A stretch of 64,000 nt of DNA from NCBI RefSeq assembly GCF_013170845.1, contig NZ_CP033367.1, forward strand, positions 3,101,001-3,165,000, written 5' to 3'. The DNA comes from Mesorhizobium loti R88b. GTDB lineage: Bacteria; Pseudomonadota; Alphaproteobacteria; Rhizobiales; Rhizobiaceae. Below the pieces are notes generated by a model. That model was given only the letters and a program-made list of their open reading frames with translations, made no database searches and was not told the origin of the DNA. Below are positions 14,328 to 23,326 of this stretch, in pieces. Numbering within the stretch: the stretch's first letter is position 1; each line of letters begins with the position of its first letter. Made by a program: the position numbers and the translations under genes.

Positions 14328-16193
14328 CTATTTGGCCCGTGGTGACGTCGGGGCGGGCTGCAACCATTTCTCCCCTTTGCCAAGAGCACCCCAGGCCGCC
14401 ATGGCAAGGAAGAGGGGCAGCAATGTGCTGCTTGACCCTGCCAAGGCAGGAATGGAAGCGGCCACGGTTCCCAGTGTCGATCCAGGCGCCGCACTCGAAA
14501 GAATGCTTGTAGCGGCGGCGCCGAGGATGCCGATTGCGCTCTTCTTGCCGTCAAGAAGATTTCCAATGGTCTGGCCCAGGGCACCATTCACCTGGCCAAG
14601 CGGCCGCGTGCCGGTGTCCGTTGAACCCTGGCCCGGGTTTTGAATGGCCTGCAGCAAGGCGATAATCTGATCGATATCGCTTGATGGAATCCCGGCGAGG
14701 TTCTGGCTTGCGCCGGATTGACCGCCCTGCAGGCCCTTGATGTCGGAAAGCAGTTTCTGCAGCGACAGCACTATGGTGGCTAGACTCTGATCTGGGGCCG
14801 ACGGCACAGTTGGTCCTCCCTGAGGTTGTGGTGATTGCGGATCTGGCGCAGTCGGAGTTGGTGCCGGTTGCGGCGCGGCTGGTGAAACCGGCGCACCGGC
14901 GGCGGCCGCGGCGCGGATGGCGTTCTCGAAGTTCACCGCGTAGCCTGCGATATCACCCGCCCGGTCGCTGCTGACAATGCTTCGCGCGCCCGTATAGTCG
15001 CATCCGGCATTGTTGATGAAATCGGACAGTTTGCGGCCCGTCCAAATTCCTTCGACATGTCCTGTGACCGTCACTTCGGCATCAATGTCCGGGCGAGAGA
15101 TCAGCAGCCCAGGATTGTTGACGAATGGCTGCTGAAAGCGCGTTTCCAGCTTTCGATAGTTGGCGAGCCAGGTGTTTTGCACGCGGCCCCGGCCAAAATA
15201 ACTGACCCCGTTGACCGGTATGGCGTAGTTCACCCGGATCTTGCCTTCGTTGAAGAGCCTGGTCACCGCGGCGATCGCACCGTCGTCCGTGCTGGCAAAG
15301 CCTTCGCGGACCGGCACCATGCGCCGGCCCGTCTCATGATAGACGGTGGCCAGGATGTAGGCGAGCCAGCGATCGTCGCAGGACGGATAGAGCCGGTCGC
15401 GCACATTGAGCACGTCCTCCATCCCGGCAACCTGGGCCTTGCTGAGGGCGCCGCCAAACAGATCGTCTCGAATTTCGTTGTAGAACACGGCGCGGTTCAT
15501 TGATGCTCCCCCTTGCGTTCCTGCGGCGGGCGTTGCCGGCTCAGGCTGATCACCGGTCGTCGGTGGCGGCGAGGCGTCGGGCTGGCCGGCGCCCGGCCAG
15601 TCAATGCCGGTTGAAAGTTCTTCAGGCGTGACATCGAGCTGGAAGTGCATGGTGTCTTTCGACGACCTGAAATTGCCGCCCCACGCAAAGACCCCCTGCT
15701 TCCCAACCGTGACGATGCCCAGGACCTCGTCAATCATCTGTGGCGTCATATCGGTATCAGCCCTGCCGAAACGAACATCGAGCGCGCGCTCGTCCTGGCT
15801 GGGCTTGTTGGAGAAGATAACCTGTCGCTTGTCGGGGGTCTTCTTGTAGGGATTTGTCTGCCAGTCGACATCGGCCGCGATGCCGTAGGCATGCAGGCTC
15901 GGTTTTGTTCCCCCGGTTATGGCCCGGTTGGCATAGGCGGCGGTGTCGCTCTTGCGGATCTGGTAGCTGTATTTGTCGAGGACCGCCTCAAGCGCCCGCC
16001 AGGCGTCGACGGATGGCGGAGCAACCCTGAGACGCGTTGGACCGAATGGCACCAACGCCATAATATTTTCCTGGCCAAGGTATTGGGCCCAGGCATCTCT
16101 CATTTGCTGCGTTGAATAGCGCAATTGTCCCCCCGCCTTGTTTGCGGCAAGCGAAACTTGCTTTTCTAATAATTTTCTAGCCCCTATTTTCAA
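14328..16193 (-). CDS. Two-domain peptidoglycan hydrolase: M15 carboxypeptidase plus GH19/lysozyme-like
   Basis: A 621-codon frame. Residues about 45-195 form a VanY/M15-type D-Ala-D-Ala peptidase: His101 and Asp108 in HAYGIAADVD and His183 in DTMHFQ are the metal ligands. A Pro-rich linker follows, then about 235-425 a chitinase-19/lysozyme-like domain with the catalytic-Glu motif YHETGRR (Glu287) and FGRGRVQNT. After a second Pro-rich linker the end is hydrophobic (TLLPLFLAMAAWGAL). Start uncertain: the first codon is TTG 16193; ATG 16061, with AGGA 7 bases upstream, is a good alternative. This is an endolysin- or effector-like architecture; no phage genes flank it and no immunity gene is recognised. 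Upstream DNA is AT-rich, suggesting acquired DNA. Confidence 0.8.
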   Translation of the reverse strand: MKIGARKLLEKQVSLAANKAGGQLRYSTQQMRDAWAQYLGQENIMALVPFGPTRLRVAPPSVDAWRALEAVLDKYSYQIRKSDTAAYANRAITGGTKPSLHAYGIAADVDWQTNPYKKTPDKRQVIFSNKPSQDERALDVRFGRADTDMTPQMIDEVLGIVTVGKQGVFAWGGNFRSSKDTMHFQLDVTPEELSTGIDWPGAGQPDASPPPTTGDQPEPATPAAGTQGGASMNRAVFYNEIRDDLFGGALSKAQVAGMEDVLNVRDRLYPSCDDRWLAYILATVYHETGRRMVPVREGFASTDDGAIAAVTRLFNEGKIRVNYAIPVNGVSYFGRGRVQNTWLANYRKLETRFQQPFVNNPGLLISRPDIDAEVTVTGHVEGIWTGRKLSDFINNAGCDYTGARSIVSSDRAGDIAGYAVNFENAIRAAAAAGAPVSPAAPQPAPTPTAPDPQSPQPQGGPTVPSAPDQSLATIVLSLQKLLSDIKGLQGGQSGASQNLAGIPSSDIDQIIALLQAIQNPGQGSTDTGTRPLGQVNGALGQTIGNLLDGKKSAIGILGAAATSILSSAAPGSTLGTVAASIPALAGSSSTLLPLFLAMAAWGALGKGEKWLQPAPTSPRAK

Positions 16194-16544
16194 CAGTACA
16201 AAGCATATTTACAATTTGCAAGCTTGAATCCTGTTGTGTTATATGAATGATAACGCTGAAGATTATCCTTCCTATATTTCAAATTAACATCTAATGAATC
16301 AAGTTAATGGCGATGCCGTTGGAATATCGACTGGTTTCTTTCGACGTCTGACGCAAGTGGATGGCGAGGTTTCTTTCCCGCTTAATCCTTTCGATGCGAG
16401 AAGTGGATTGCTGCTTTGTTCCTGAAATTACTCGAAATATATAAGATTATTTCGATTAATTCTTATGTTTGCAGATAGCATGAGGCAAATGTAGATGGCT
16501 GGCACCAAGAGCAACACCTGGATCATGATGAGGAGGGGAAGACT
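16194..16544. other. AT-rich intergenic region
   Basis: About 350 bases, much lower in GC than the surroundings, between the divergent peptidoglycan hydrolase and the small membrane protein. No open frame with a ribosome site, terminator or repeat is convincing. It probably holds both promoters and may be xenogeneic. Confidence 0.5.
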
Positions 16545-17036
16545 ATGGCCGATGGTGCAAAAGACGACACGAAGCCGCCGGCCGGGGCGTGGGGATCGCT
16601 CTGGTCCGCATTGCAATTCGTCACCAAGCTGGTGGCTACGCTTATCGCTGCGTTGGCTCTGATCGGATTCTTCGTGCCGCCGTTGGGAAAGCTGGTCAAC
16701 GTCGTTTCCGCGTGGCGCTTTGGCGCGGCAGGCTATGTCTATTATGGGGTGCGGGTGGATGGCGAGCCCTCGGGGGGTGGCCAGCTCTACGTCTTGCGCT
16801 CAGGTCCGGTCAATTTCCGTGACATCAATTGGGGCGAACGACTACAAGCGGTCAGCGGCAAGGAATTCCGCGAGACTGCATCGCCGACCGGTCGGCAGAT
16901 GTTTGAACTCAACAAGGGTGACTGTGTTGTCGTGCTCGGCAAGGGCGACGAAGTCACGGATCCCGAGCGGCTCAAAGGCGCCGCTTCGGGCGGCTGGCTC
17001 TATGTGGCGACGACTGCTTGCGGCCTGTTCAAATAG
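16545..17036 (+). CDS. Hypothetical membrane-anchored protein
   Basis: A 163-residue protein, ATG 16545 with GAGGAGGGG upstream. A cytoplasmic N-terminus of about 25 residues is followed by one membrane helix (LVATLIAALALIGFFVPPL) and a periplasmic domain of about 100 residues (VYYGVRVDGEPSGGGQLYVL, then NKGDCVVVLGKGDEVTDPE) that looks beta-rich and SH3-like. Two Cys (DCVVV and TTACG near the end) could form a disulfide. It faces the two-domain peptidoglycan hydrolase across an AT-rich gap, so a role linked to cell wall, possibly immunity, is conceivable but unproven. No family is recognised. Confidence 0.6.
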   Translation: MADGAKDDTKPPAGAWGSLWSALQFVTKLVATLIAALALIGFFVPPLGKLVNVVSAWRFGAAGYVYYGVRVDGEPSGGGQLYVLRSGPVNFRDINWGERLQAVSGKEFRETASPTGRQMFELNKGDCVVVLGKGDEVTDPERLKGAASGGWLYVATTACGLFK

Positions 17037-17192
17037 CGGCCTGGCAGAGCCCATCAATTGAATGATGCAAGGCGGCCGAGTTCAGCCGCGGCCGTCGGCA
17101 GCGATTGTCGAGTTGCCAGATCAGGATCATTTGCCGATGCCGCTGAAGGTCATCGCCGGTGTCGTTGAAGACAGTCCTGCGGCGGTGTTCCG

Positions 17193-18224
17193 TCAGTTTC
17201 GATCCGCCGGCTTCGAGCGCATCCTCGACACTGTCTCGCGCTCGGCGCGTTTGGAGCGCAGCGGCGGCAGGCCGCGGTCGATCAGGTCCATGTCTTCCAG
17301 CACCATGTCGCCCATGCGCTTGAAGGCGATGTCGAGCGCGCCGGCGCGGTGGGCGGAGCGCAGGAAGCCGGGGATGGTACGGACCGGATGATCCGGCGCC
17401 AGCGGCTCTTCGGGGAAGACGTCGCTGGCGGCGACGATGTGGCCGCTCTTCACCGCCGCCATCAGCGCGGGGAAGTCGACGACGCCGGCGCGGCTGAGCA
17501 GGATGAAGGCGGCGCCTTTGCGCATGCTTGCGAAAGCGTCCGCGCCGAGAAAGCCCTGGTTCTCGGAGGTCACCGAGGCGACGACGAAGACGAAGTCACT
17601 CGATGTCAGGACATCGTCAAGCGAGGCCGGCTCGACGCCATTGTCGATGAGGATCGACGGCGGCAGCCAGGGGTCGAAGACTTTTGTGCGGGTGCGGAAG
17701 CCCGACAGCAGCCGGTTCAGCGCGCGGCCGAGATCGCCGAAGCCGATGATGCCGACATCGGCGCCGGACAAGAGCCGCGCCGTCAGATTGCCGTCGCCGC
17801 CCCACAGCTCTTCGCCCTTGCGGAAGGCGAGGTCGGCATCGACGATGTTGCGGGCGAGGTTGAGTGCCATGGCAAGGCCAAGCTCGGCCACCGGCTCGGC
17901 GAAGACCAGGCCGGTGGTGACGACATGGATGCCGCGCGCAAACAGCGTCTCGTAGGGCATATTGTTGATGAGGTTGGTCTCGACATTGAAGACGCAGCGC
18001 AGCGCCGTCATGCTTGCCAGTGTCTCAGGCGAGATCGGCGGCTGGCCGATGATATAGCGGGCCTCACCGAGCACATCGGCCGGCAGTTTCGCCACGCCCT
18101 CGGCGGTCGTCTCGACAATGCGGTAATACGCCTTGAGGCGCGCCAGCTGCGGCGGCGTGAAGATCAGCTCGAGCGTGCGTGGTTCCGGCGCGCTGATGAC
18201 CAGCGGCAAATCCTTGTTTGGCAT
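17193..18224 (-). CDS. D-2-hydroxyacid dehydrogenase family protein
   Basis: A 343-residue NAD(P)-dependent dehydrogenase. The nucleotide-binding motif is at about 160-172 (VGIIGFGDLGRALNRLL, G-x-G-x-x-G). The catalytic Arg region appears as LLSRAGVVDFPAL, the Glu as FPEEPLAPDHP and the His as RSAHRAGAL. These fit the formate/glycerate/phosphoglycerate dehydrogenase superfamily; substrate unknown. It is divergent from the LacI regulator, and the shared 200-base region holds operator-like palindromes, so it is probably part of the same sugar regulon, perhaps acting on an acid derived from the imported sugar. Confidence 0.9.
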   Translation of the reverse strand: MPNKDLPLVISAPEPRTLELIFTPPQLARLKAYYRIVETTAEGVAKLPADVLGEARYIIGQPPISPETLASMTALRCVFNVETNLINNMPYETLFARGIHVVTTGLVFAEPVAELGLAMALNLARNIVDADLAFRKGEELWGGDGNLTARLLSGADVGIIGFGDLGRALNRLLSGFRTRTKVFDPWLPPSILIDNGVEPASLDDVLTSSDFVFVVASVTSENQGFLGADAFASMRKGAAFILLSRAGVVDFPALMAAVKSGHIVAASDVFPEEPLAPDHPVRTIPGFLRSAHRAGALDIAFKRMGDMVLEDMDLIDRGLPPLRSKRAERETVSRMRSKPADRN

Positions 18225-18342
18225 GACGATTCCTCCCGGCGCGATGCTACAAGCGCGCTTTTGCTTTGCACATGTCGTTATCCCAAAATCGCTGTATAGT
18301 TTTCGGGCAGCATGTGGCTCGGCGGCTAAAATACCGCCGATG

Positions 18343-18372
18343 AACCGATTTACAACTGCGAAAAATCGATTT
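18343..18372. promoter_or_regulatory. LacI-type operator pair
   Basis: AAATCGATTT at 18363-18372 is a CG-centred palindrome typical of LacI-family operators; a half-matching AACCGATTT lies at 18343-18351, about 20 bases (two helical turns) away. The extended form AAATCGATTTACTC recurs at 19610-19623 inside the start of the binding-protein gene. Confidence 0.55.
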
Positions 18373-18427
18373 ACTCATTTCACCAGCGGACAAAAGTGCT
18401 GATGTCCGCGCCTCGGGAGGAGGATCC

Positions 18428-19513
18428 ATGGCGCATAGGCAGGACCAGCAGCGGCGTGCGTCGATCCATGACGTGGCAAGCCGCGCCGGCGTGTCGGCCG
18501 CCACCGTCTCCAAGGTCATGGCCGGCGTCACCACGGTAAAGCCCGAAAATGCCCAGCGCGTGCTCGATGCCATTGAGCAACTGGGCTACCGCGTCGATCC
18601 GCTGGCCTCCGACATGCGAAGGGCCAAGCGCCGCATCATCGGCGCCATCATGCCGGAATTCGAAAGCGAATTCTTTGGCCAGATGGTCACCCAGCTCGAA
18701 AGCCTGGCCGAGCAGCGCGGCTACACGCTGGTAGCGGCGTCGAGCCGTGAATCGGAAGCGCGCGAAACGGAGATCCTGGCCCGCATGCATGACTGGCGGG
18801 TTGCCGGCGTCGTGCTGGCGCCAGTGCGCAACGAGCATGGCCCGGCGGCCGACTTCATGAAAGCCAATGGCATGACCGGCGTGCTGATCGACCGCGTTCT
18901 GTCGGACGACGCCTTCGACACCGTGTCGGCCGACAGTGCCGCCGCCAGCGCCGAGGTGGCGCGCGAATTGATTGGCAAGGGCCATCGCCACATACTGGTC
19001 GTTGGCCTCGGCGAGCAGGCGGCCACCGTGCGCGCCCGCCTCGACGGATTTCGTACCACGGCGCTGAAACTGGCGCCGGACGTGCGCATCGATGTCGTGC
19101 TGGCCGAAACCGATGTCGAGCCGCTGCGGGCGCAGCTGCGCGACTATTTTGACAGGGTTGAAGGCAAGGGCGCCAAAGGGGGGCAGCGCCCAACGGCGGT
19201 CTATTCGCTGTTCCTCAAGGGCACGCTGGTGGCGCTGTCGGAATTCCGCCGCCGCGGTTGGCATTGCCCCAACGATATCTCGCTGGTCGGCTTCGACGAT
19301 GCCGAATGGATGCAGGTGACATGGCCGGCCATCGCCGCTGTGGTGCAGCCGGTGCGCCAGATCGCCGGCCACGCCATGGAGGCCCTGTTTGCCAGGATTG
19401 AAGGTGGGGAGGGGCCGCCGAGAGCGCGGCTCGAGCCTTGCCAGGTTTTGATGCGGGAATCCGTTGGCTCGCCAGGCAACGGCCCGCATTCCGGGGGAGG
19501 AAACCGACAATAG
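18428..19513 (+). CDS. LacI family transcriptional regulator
   Basis: A 361-residue protein, ATG 18428 after GGGAGGAGG. Helix-turn-helix at about 11-32 (SIHDVASRAGVSAATVSKVM) followed by the hinge helix with the LASDM minor-groove motif (RVDPLASDMRR). Residues 65-340 are a periplasmic-binding-protein-like sensor (RRIIGAIMPEFESEFFGQ to WPAIAAVVQPVRQIAGHAM). The DNA-binding specificity should be the AAATCGATTT sites found just upstream and at the start of the next gene. It likely represses the transporter operon until a sugar binds. Confidence 0.93.
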   Translation: MAHRQDQQRRASIHDVASRAGVSAATVSKVMAGVTTVKPENAQRVLDAIEQLGYRVDPLASDMRRAKRRIIGAIMPEFESEFFGQMVTQLESLAEQRGYTLVAASSRESEARETEILARMHDWRVAGVVLAPVRNEHGPAADFMKANGMTGVLIDRVLSDDAFDTVSADSAAASAEVARELIGKGHRHILVVGLGEQAATVRARLDGFRTTALKLAPDVRIDVVLAETDVEPLRAQLRDYFDRVEGKGAKGGQRPTAVYSLFLKGTLVALSEFRRRGWHCPNDISLVGFDDAEWMQVTWPAIAAVVQPVRQIAGHAMEALFARIEGGEGPPRARLEPCQVLMRESVGSPGNGPHSGGGNRQ

Positions 19514-19586
19514 CCCCCATTGTCGACAACCAGCGCTGCACCTGGCCTCGGCTCGCGGCGTGACACCAACCGGAGGATCAAGAAAA

Positions 19587-20576
19587 ATGCCAGCTTTCAT
19601 CCCGAAGATAAATCGATTTACTCTTGCTTTTGGCGTCGCCATGGCGCTTTGCGCGGCGACTTCGGCCAAGGCCGACGATGCCGAATACGGTGTGCTGATG
19701 AAGACGCTGGCCAATCCGTTCTGGGGCGCGATGAGCCAGGGCGTCGAGGCCGGTGCCAAGGGCGCTGGCGTGAAGATCTTCGAGCAGGCGGCCGAGAGCG
19801 ACCAGGCGGCCGAGCCGCAGCTCAACCTTTGCAACACCATGCTGGAGCGCAAGCCGGCGGCGATGATCACGGCGGCCATCAACTCGACCAACCTTTTGCC
19901 GTGCCTGAAGGTGGCGCAGGAGGCCGGCGTCAAGATCGTCGACCTCGACAACAATCTCGACCAGGCGGTGCTCGACAAGGAAGGCATCAAGGTCACCTTC
20001 CACATCGGCTCCGACAACAATGCCGCCGGCGCGCAAGGTGCGGAGTATCTCGTCTCCAAGCTCGGCAAGGACGCCAAGGGTCCGGTGCTGGTGATCGAGG
20101 GCCTGTCGGGCAACATCACCGGCGAGAAACGCGCCAAGGGCTTTGCCGACAAGTTGAAGGAACTGGCGCCGGGGCTAGAAATCGTCGCCTCGCTGCCGGG
20201 TGACTGGGATCGCGGCAAGGCGGCCTCGATCGCCACCGACACGCTGACGGCGCATCCCGACCTCGTCGCCATCTTCTGCGCCAATGACGGCATGGCGCTG
20301 GGCGCGGTGGAATCCGTCTACGCCGCCGGCAAGGGTCCGCAGGTGACGATCATCGGCGTCGACGGCAATTCGGACGCCGTGAAGTCGATCAAGGAAGGCC
20401 GCCTGAACGCCTCGGTGGCGCAGCTGCCCTATCTCGTCGGCAAGCAGGCGGTCGAAAACGTCAAGAAGGCGCTGGCCGGCGAGAAAGTCGAAGACAGCAT
20501 CGCCGTGCCGACCCTGGTGCTGACCAAAGAGGTCATCGACGCCGGCAAGGAGCCGATGCTGGAATATGTGAAGTAG
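19587..20576 (+). CDS. Sugar ABC transporter substrate-binding protein (ribose/allose type)
   Basis: A 329-residue periplasmic protein. ATG 19587 has GGAGG 10 bases upstream; residues 1-29 are a signal peptide ending AKADD. The N-terminus of the mature form (YGVLMKTLANPFWGAMSQGV) and FCANDGMALGAVESVYAAG with IIGVDGNSDAVKSI are typical of the ribose/allose/psicose-binding group. It is first of four co-directional genes with permease, ATPase and epimerase. An operator-like AAATCGATTT lies within codons 8-11, an unusual place that could let the LacI protein block elongation. Ligand unknown, a hexose or ketohexose being most likely from the epimerase. Confidence 0.92.
   Translation: MPAFIPKINRFTLAFGVAMALCAATSAKADDAEYGVLMKTLANPFWGAMSQGVEAGAKGAGVKIFEQAAESDQAAEPQLNLCNTMLERKPAAMITAAINSTNLLPCLKVAQEAGVKIVDLDNNLDQAVLDKEGIKVTFHIGSDNNAAGAQGAEYLVSKLGKDAKGPVLVIEGLSGNITGEKRAKGFADKLKELAPGLEIVASLPGDWDRGKAASIATDTLTAHPDLVAIFCANDGMALGAVESVYAAGKGPQVTIIGVDGNSDAVKSIKEGRLNASVAQLPYLVGKQAVENVKKALAGEKVEDSIAVPTLVLTKEVIDAGKEPMLEYVK
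19610..19623. promoter_or_regulatory. Intragenic LacI-type operator
   Basis: AAATCGATTTACTC is identical to the site at 18363-18376 upstream of the LacI gene. It lies 23 bases inside the substrate-binding protein gene. Confidence 0.5.
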
Positions 20577-20655
20577 TCCCTCCCAGGACTGGGGATCCTT
20601 CCCCGAGGGCTGGCGCGGGATGCCGCGCCAGCCAACCTCTTAAAGGTGAAAAAAG

Positions 20656-21648
20656 ATGGCTTCTGAAATGGCGCAGCCCGGTCTCTGGGCACGGGTGCAA
20701 CGCGCAGCCGTCGAACGGCTTCACATCAGGCTGGAATCGTTGCTGGTGCTGGTGGCGCTCAGTGCTGTCATGGCGGTGCTGTCGCCGTACTTCCTGTCGT
20801 TCAGCAATTTCCTCAACATCCTGCTCGCCACCTCGACGATCGGGGTGCTGGCGATCGCCGCCACCTTCGTCATCGGCTCGGGCGGGCTCGATCTGTCGCT
20901 GGGTTCGGTGATGGGCCTGTCCGGCGTCGCCGGCGCTTTCGTCGCCGTCAATCTTGGCTGGTGGTCGCCGCTGGCGGTTGTCGCCTGCATCATCGCCGGT
21001 GGCATTGCCGGCTATATCAACGGGCAGTTGGTGACGCGCGCGTTCGTGCCGGCCTTCATCGTCACGCTCGGCATGCTGGGTCTGGCCCGCGGGCTGGCGC
21101 TGGTGATCTCGCAGGGCAGGGCGATCTACGGCCTGCCGCCCGAGATCGTCTATATCGGCCAGGGCCGTCCGTTCGGCGTGCCGATGCCGGTCATCCTTCT
21201 GGTGCTGACGGCCATCGTCGCGCACTGCCTGCTCGCTTACACGCGCTTTGGCCGCCACACGCTGGCGGTGGGTGACAGCGAGGGGGCTGCGCGCGCCGCC
21301 GGCATCCGCGTCGAGCATCACCGCCGCATCATCTACACGCTATCGGGCGCGCTTGCCGGTCTCGCCGGCCTGCTGTTTACGGCCCGCGTCAATGCCGGCG
21401 ACCCGACGGCCGGCATCAATTACGAGCTCACCGCGATCACCGCGGCGATCATCGGCGGCACCAATCTGTTCGGCGGCCGCGCCTCGATCCTCGGCACCAT
21501 GATCGGCGCGCTGATCATGGGCGTGCTGCAGAACGGGCTGACACTGCTCGCCGTCCAATCCTACTACCAGCAGATGGCGATCGGCGCCGTGCTGATCCTG
21601 GCGGTCTTCATCGACCAGTACCAGGTGCGCAAGGAGTCACGCGTATGA
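20656..21648 (+). CDS. Sugar ABC transporter permease (RbsC type)
   Basis: A 330-residue inner-membrane protein with about ten hydrophobic helices. Signature regions of the RbsC/AlsC family: FNILLATSTIGVLAIAATFV-like segment near 55-72, GGLDLSLGSVMGLSGVAG at about 76-93, and TAITAAIIGGTNLFGGRASI near the end, where the coupling loop to the ATPase lies (AVGDSEGAARAAGIRV). It forms the translocation pore for the sugar delivered by the 19587 product. ATG 20656 follows AAAGGTG. Its last codons overlap the ATPase start (21645), showing tight coupling. Confidence 0.93.
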   Translation: MASEMAQPGLWARVQRAAVERLHIRLESLLVLVALSAVMAVLSPYFLSFSNFLNILLATSTIGVLAIAATFVIGSGGLDLSLGSVMGLSGVAGAFVAVNLGWWSPLAVVACIIAGGIAGYINGQLVTRAFVPAFIVTLGMLGLARGLALVISQGRAIYGLPPEIVYIGQGRPFGVPMPVILLVLTAIVAHCLLAYTRFGRHTLAVGDSEGAARAAGIRVEHHRRIIYTLSGALAGLAGLLFTARVNAGDPTAGINYELTAITAAIIGGTNLFGGRASILGTMIGALIMGVLQNGLTLLAVQSYYQQMAIGAVLILAVFIDQYQVRKESRV

Positions 21649-22421
21649 CCCTCCTTAGCCTGCAAGGCATCCGCAAGAGCTTCGGCGCCGTCGACGTGCT
21701 GCATGGCGTCGACCTCTCGGTCGAGGCCGGGGAAGTGATCGGACTGGTCGGCGACAATGGCGCCGGCAAGTCGACGCTGATGAAGACCATCACCGGCATC
21801 TACCGCGCCGATGCCGGCTCCATCCAGCTCGACGGCCGGGACATCCTGCCGCTCGATCCCGGCCAGCGGCGAAGGCTCGGCATCGAGATGATCTACCAGG
21901 ACCTGTCGCTGGCCAAGCAGCAGGATGTGGCCGCCAACATCTTCCTCGGCCGCGAGCCGGTGAAGAAACTGTTCGGCTTCATTCCCGGCTTTGTCGACAA
22001 GGCGCAGATGGATCGTGAGGCGACGAAGATGATCGAGCGGCTGGGCGCACACCTGCCGTCGATCAACCGCTCGGTCGGCTCGTTCTCGGGCGGCCAGCAG
22101 CAAACGGTGGCGATCGCGCGTGCGCTGACCTTCAACCCGAAGCTCGTCATCATGGACGAGCCGACGGCTGCTCTTGCCGTGCGCGAGGTGCAGAGCGTGC
22201 TCGACCTCATCCGCCGGCTGAAGTCGGAAGGCATCGCCGTCATCCTGATCTCGCATCGGCTAAACGACGTGCTGGCGGTCACCGACCGCATCGTGGTGCT
22301 GCGCCACGGCCGCGCCGAGGCCAATCTCGTGACCGCGAAAACCAACATGAACGAAGTCGTCGGCCGCATCGTCGGCGGCGGCGACACCAGCGCCGCGGCG
22401 GCGCACGAACAGAGAGGCTGA
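21645..22421 (+). CDS. Sugar ABC transporter ATP-binding protein, single-domain
   Basis: A 258-residue ATPase that overlaps the permease stop by four bases. Walker A is GDNGAGKST (37-45), the Q-loop is IYQD, the ABC signature is SFSGGQQQT at about 147, Walker B is LVIMDEPTA and the H-loop is ISHRL. Most ribose-type importers use a fused tandem ATPase of about 500 residues (RbsA); this one has a single domain, as in the FrcA/FrcBCA-type rhizobial sugar importers, so it should act as a homodimer. It energises the adjacent permease. Confidence 0.93.
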   Translation: MTLLSLQGIRKSFGAVDVLHGVDLSVEAGEVIGLVGDNGAGKSTLMKTITGIYRADAGSIQLDGRDILPLDPGQRRRLGIEMIYQDLSLAKQQDVAANIFLGREPVKKLFGFIPGFVDKAQMDREATKMIERLGAHLPSINRSVGSFSGGQQQTVAIARALTFNPKLVIMDEPTAALAVREVQSVLDLIRRLKSEGIAVILISHRLNDVLAVTDRIVVLRHGRAEANLVTAKTNMNEVVGRIVGGGDTSAAAAHEQRG

Positions 22422-22424
22422 ACG

Positions 22425-23279
22425 ATGAATATTTTTGGACTGCATACGTTTGCGATTGCCCCGGTCTGGGACCTCGACCTGATCGAGCCGCAGATGGAGC
22501 GGCTGAAGGGGCTGGGCATCGGCCTGCTGGAAATTCCGCTGCTACGTCCAGAGGAGATCGACACCAAGCGTACGCGCGCCTTCGCGGAACGCTGGAATGT
22601 CGAGCTTATTCCGTCGCTTGGCCTGCCGGCTTCACTCGATGTGGTGGCGCGGCCGGACGAGGCGCTGGCCTTTCTCGAACCGGCCTTCGGCGTGTGCCAA
22701 GCGGTCGGCAGTGCGGCGCTTGGCGGCGTCACCTATGGCACGATCGGCAAGACGTCCGGCCGCGCGCCGACGGAAGAAGAGATCGACGGCATGTGCCGGT
22801 TCCTGGTGCGCGCCGCCAAGGCCGCCAAGGCGCATGGGCTGAGGCTCGGCATCGAGCCCTGCAACCGCTACGAGACGCACCTGATCAATCGCGGCGTCGA
22901 CGCCACTGATATCATCGAACGCGTCGGCGCCGACAATATCTTCATCCATCTCGACACCTATCACATGCATATCGAGGAGGAGAGTTTCGAGGCCGGCTTC
23001 CGGGCGGCGGCGCCCTATCTCGGCTACGTTCATGTCTCGGAAGCCAATCGCGGCGTGCCCGGACGCGGCATGCTCAACTGGGCGGCCTGCATGAAGGCGA
23101 TCGCCGATATCGGCTACACCGGCGCCATCACGCTGGAAAGCATGAACCATGTCGATGTCGACATTGCTGGCGGCTTGGCGGTGTGGCGGCCGGTGGCGGA
23201 GAACCCGGACGATGTGATCGGTGTGGGGTTGCCGTTCGTGCGCGAGGCGGCGCGGAAGGCCGGGCTGCAGCTGGGGTGA
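22425..23279 (+). CDS. Sugar phosphate isomerase/epimerase, ketose 3-epimerase type
   Basis: A 284-residue TIM-barrel enzyme starting 3 bases after the ATPase stop. Metal-binding and catalytic motifs of the D-tagatose/D-psicose 3-epimerase group are visible: LGIEPCNRYETHLINRG with the first Glu near residue 143, FIHLDTYHMHIEE with Asp/His near 180, HVSEANRGVPGRG near 205 and ITLESMN near 240. It would interconvert a ketohexose and its C3 epimer, feeding the imported sugar into metabolism. Relatives include hydroxypyruvate isomerases and inosose dehydratase-like enzymes, so the exact reaction is uncertain. Confidence 0.85.
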   Translation: MNIFGLHTFAIAPVWDLDLIEPQMERLKGLGIGLLEIPLLRPEEIDTKRTRAFAERWNVELIPSLGLPASLDVVARPDEALAFLEPAFGVCQAVGSAALGGVTYGTIGKTSGRAPTEEEIDGMCRFLVRAAKAAKAHGLRLGIEPCNRYETHLINRGVDATDIIERVGADNIFIHLDTYHMHIEEESFEAGFRAAAPYLGYVHVSEANRGVPGRGMLNWAACMKAIADIGYTGAITLESMNHVDVDIAGGLAVWRPVAENPDDVIGVGLPFVREAARKAGLQLG

Positions 23280-23326
23280 GGGGGGTGGTGGGCTTCTTCG
23301 CCCCGCTCTGCGCTACGGCAGGCACA

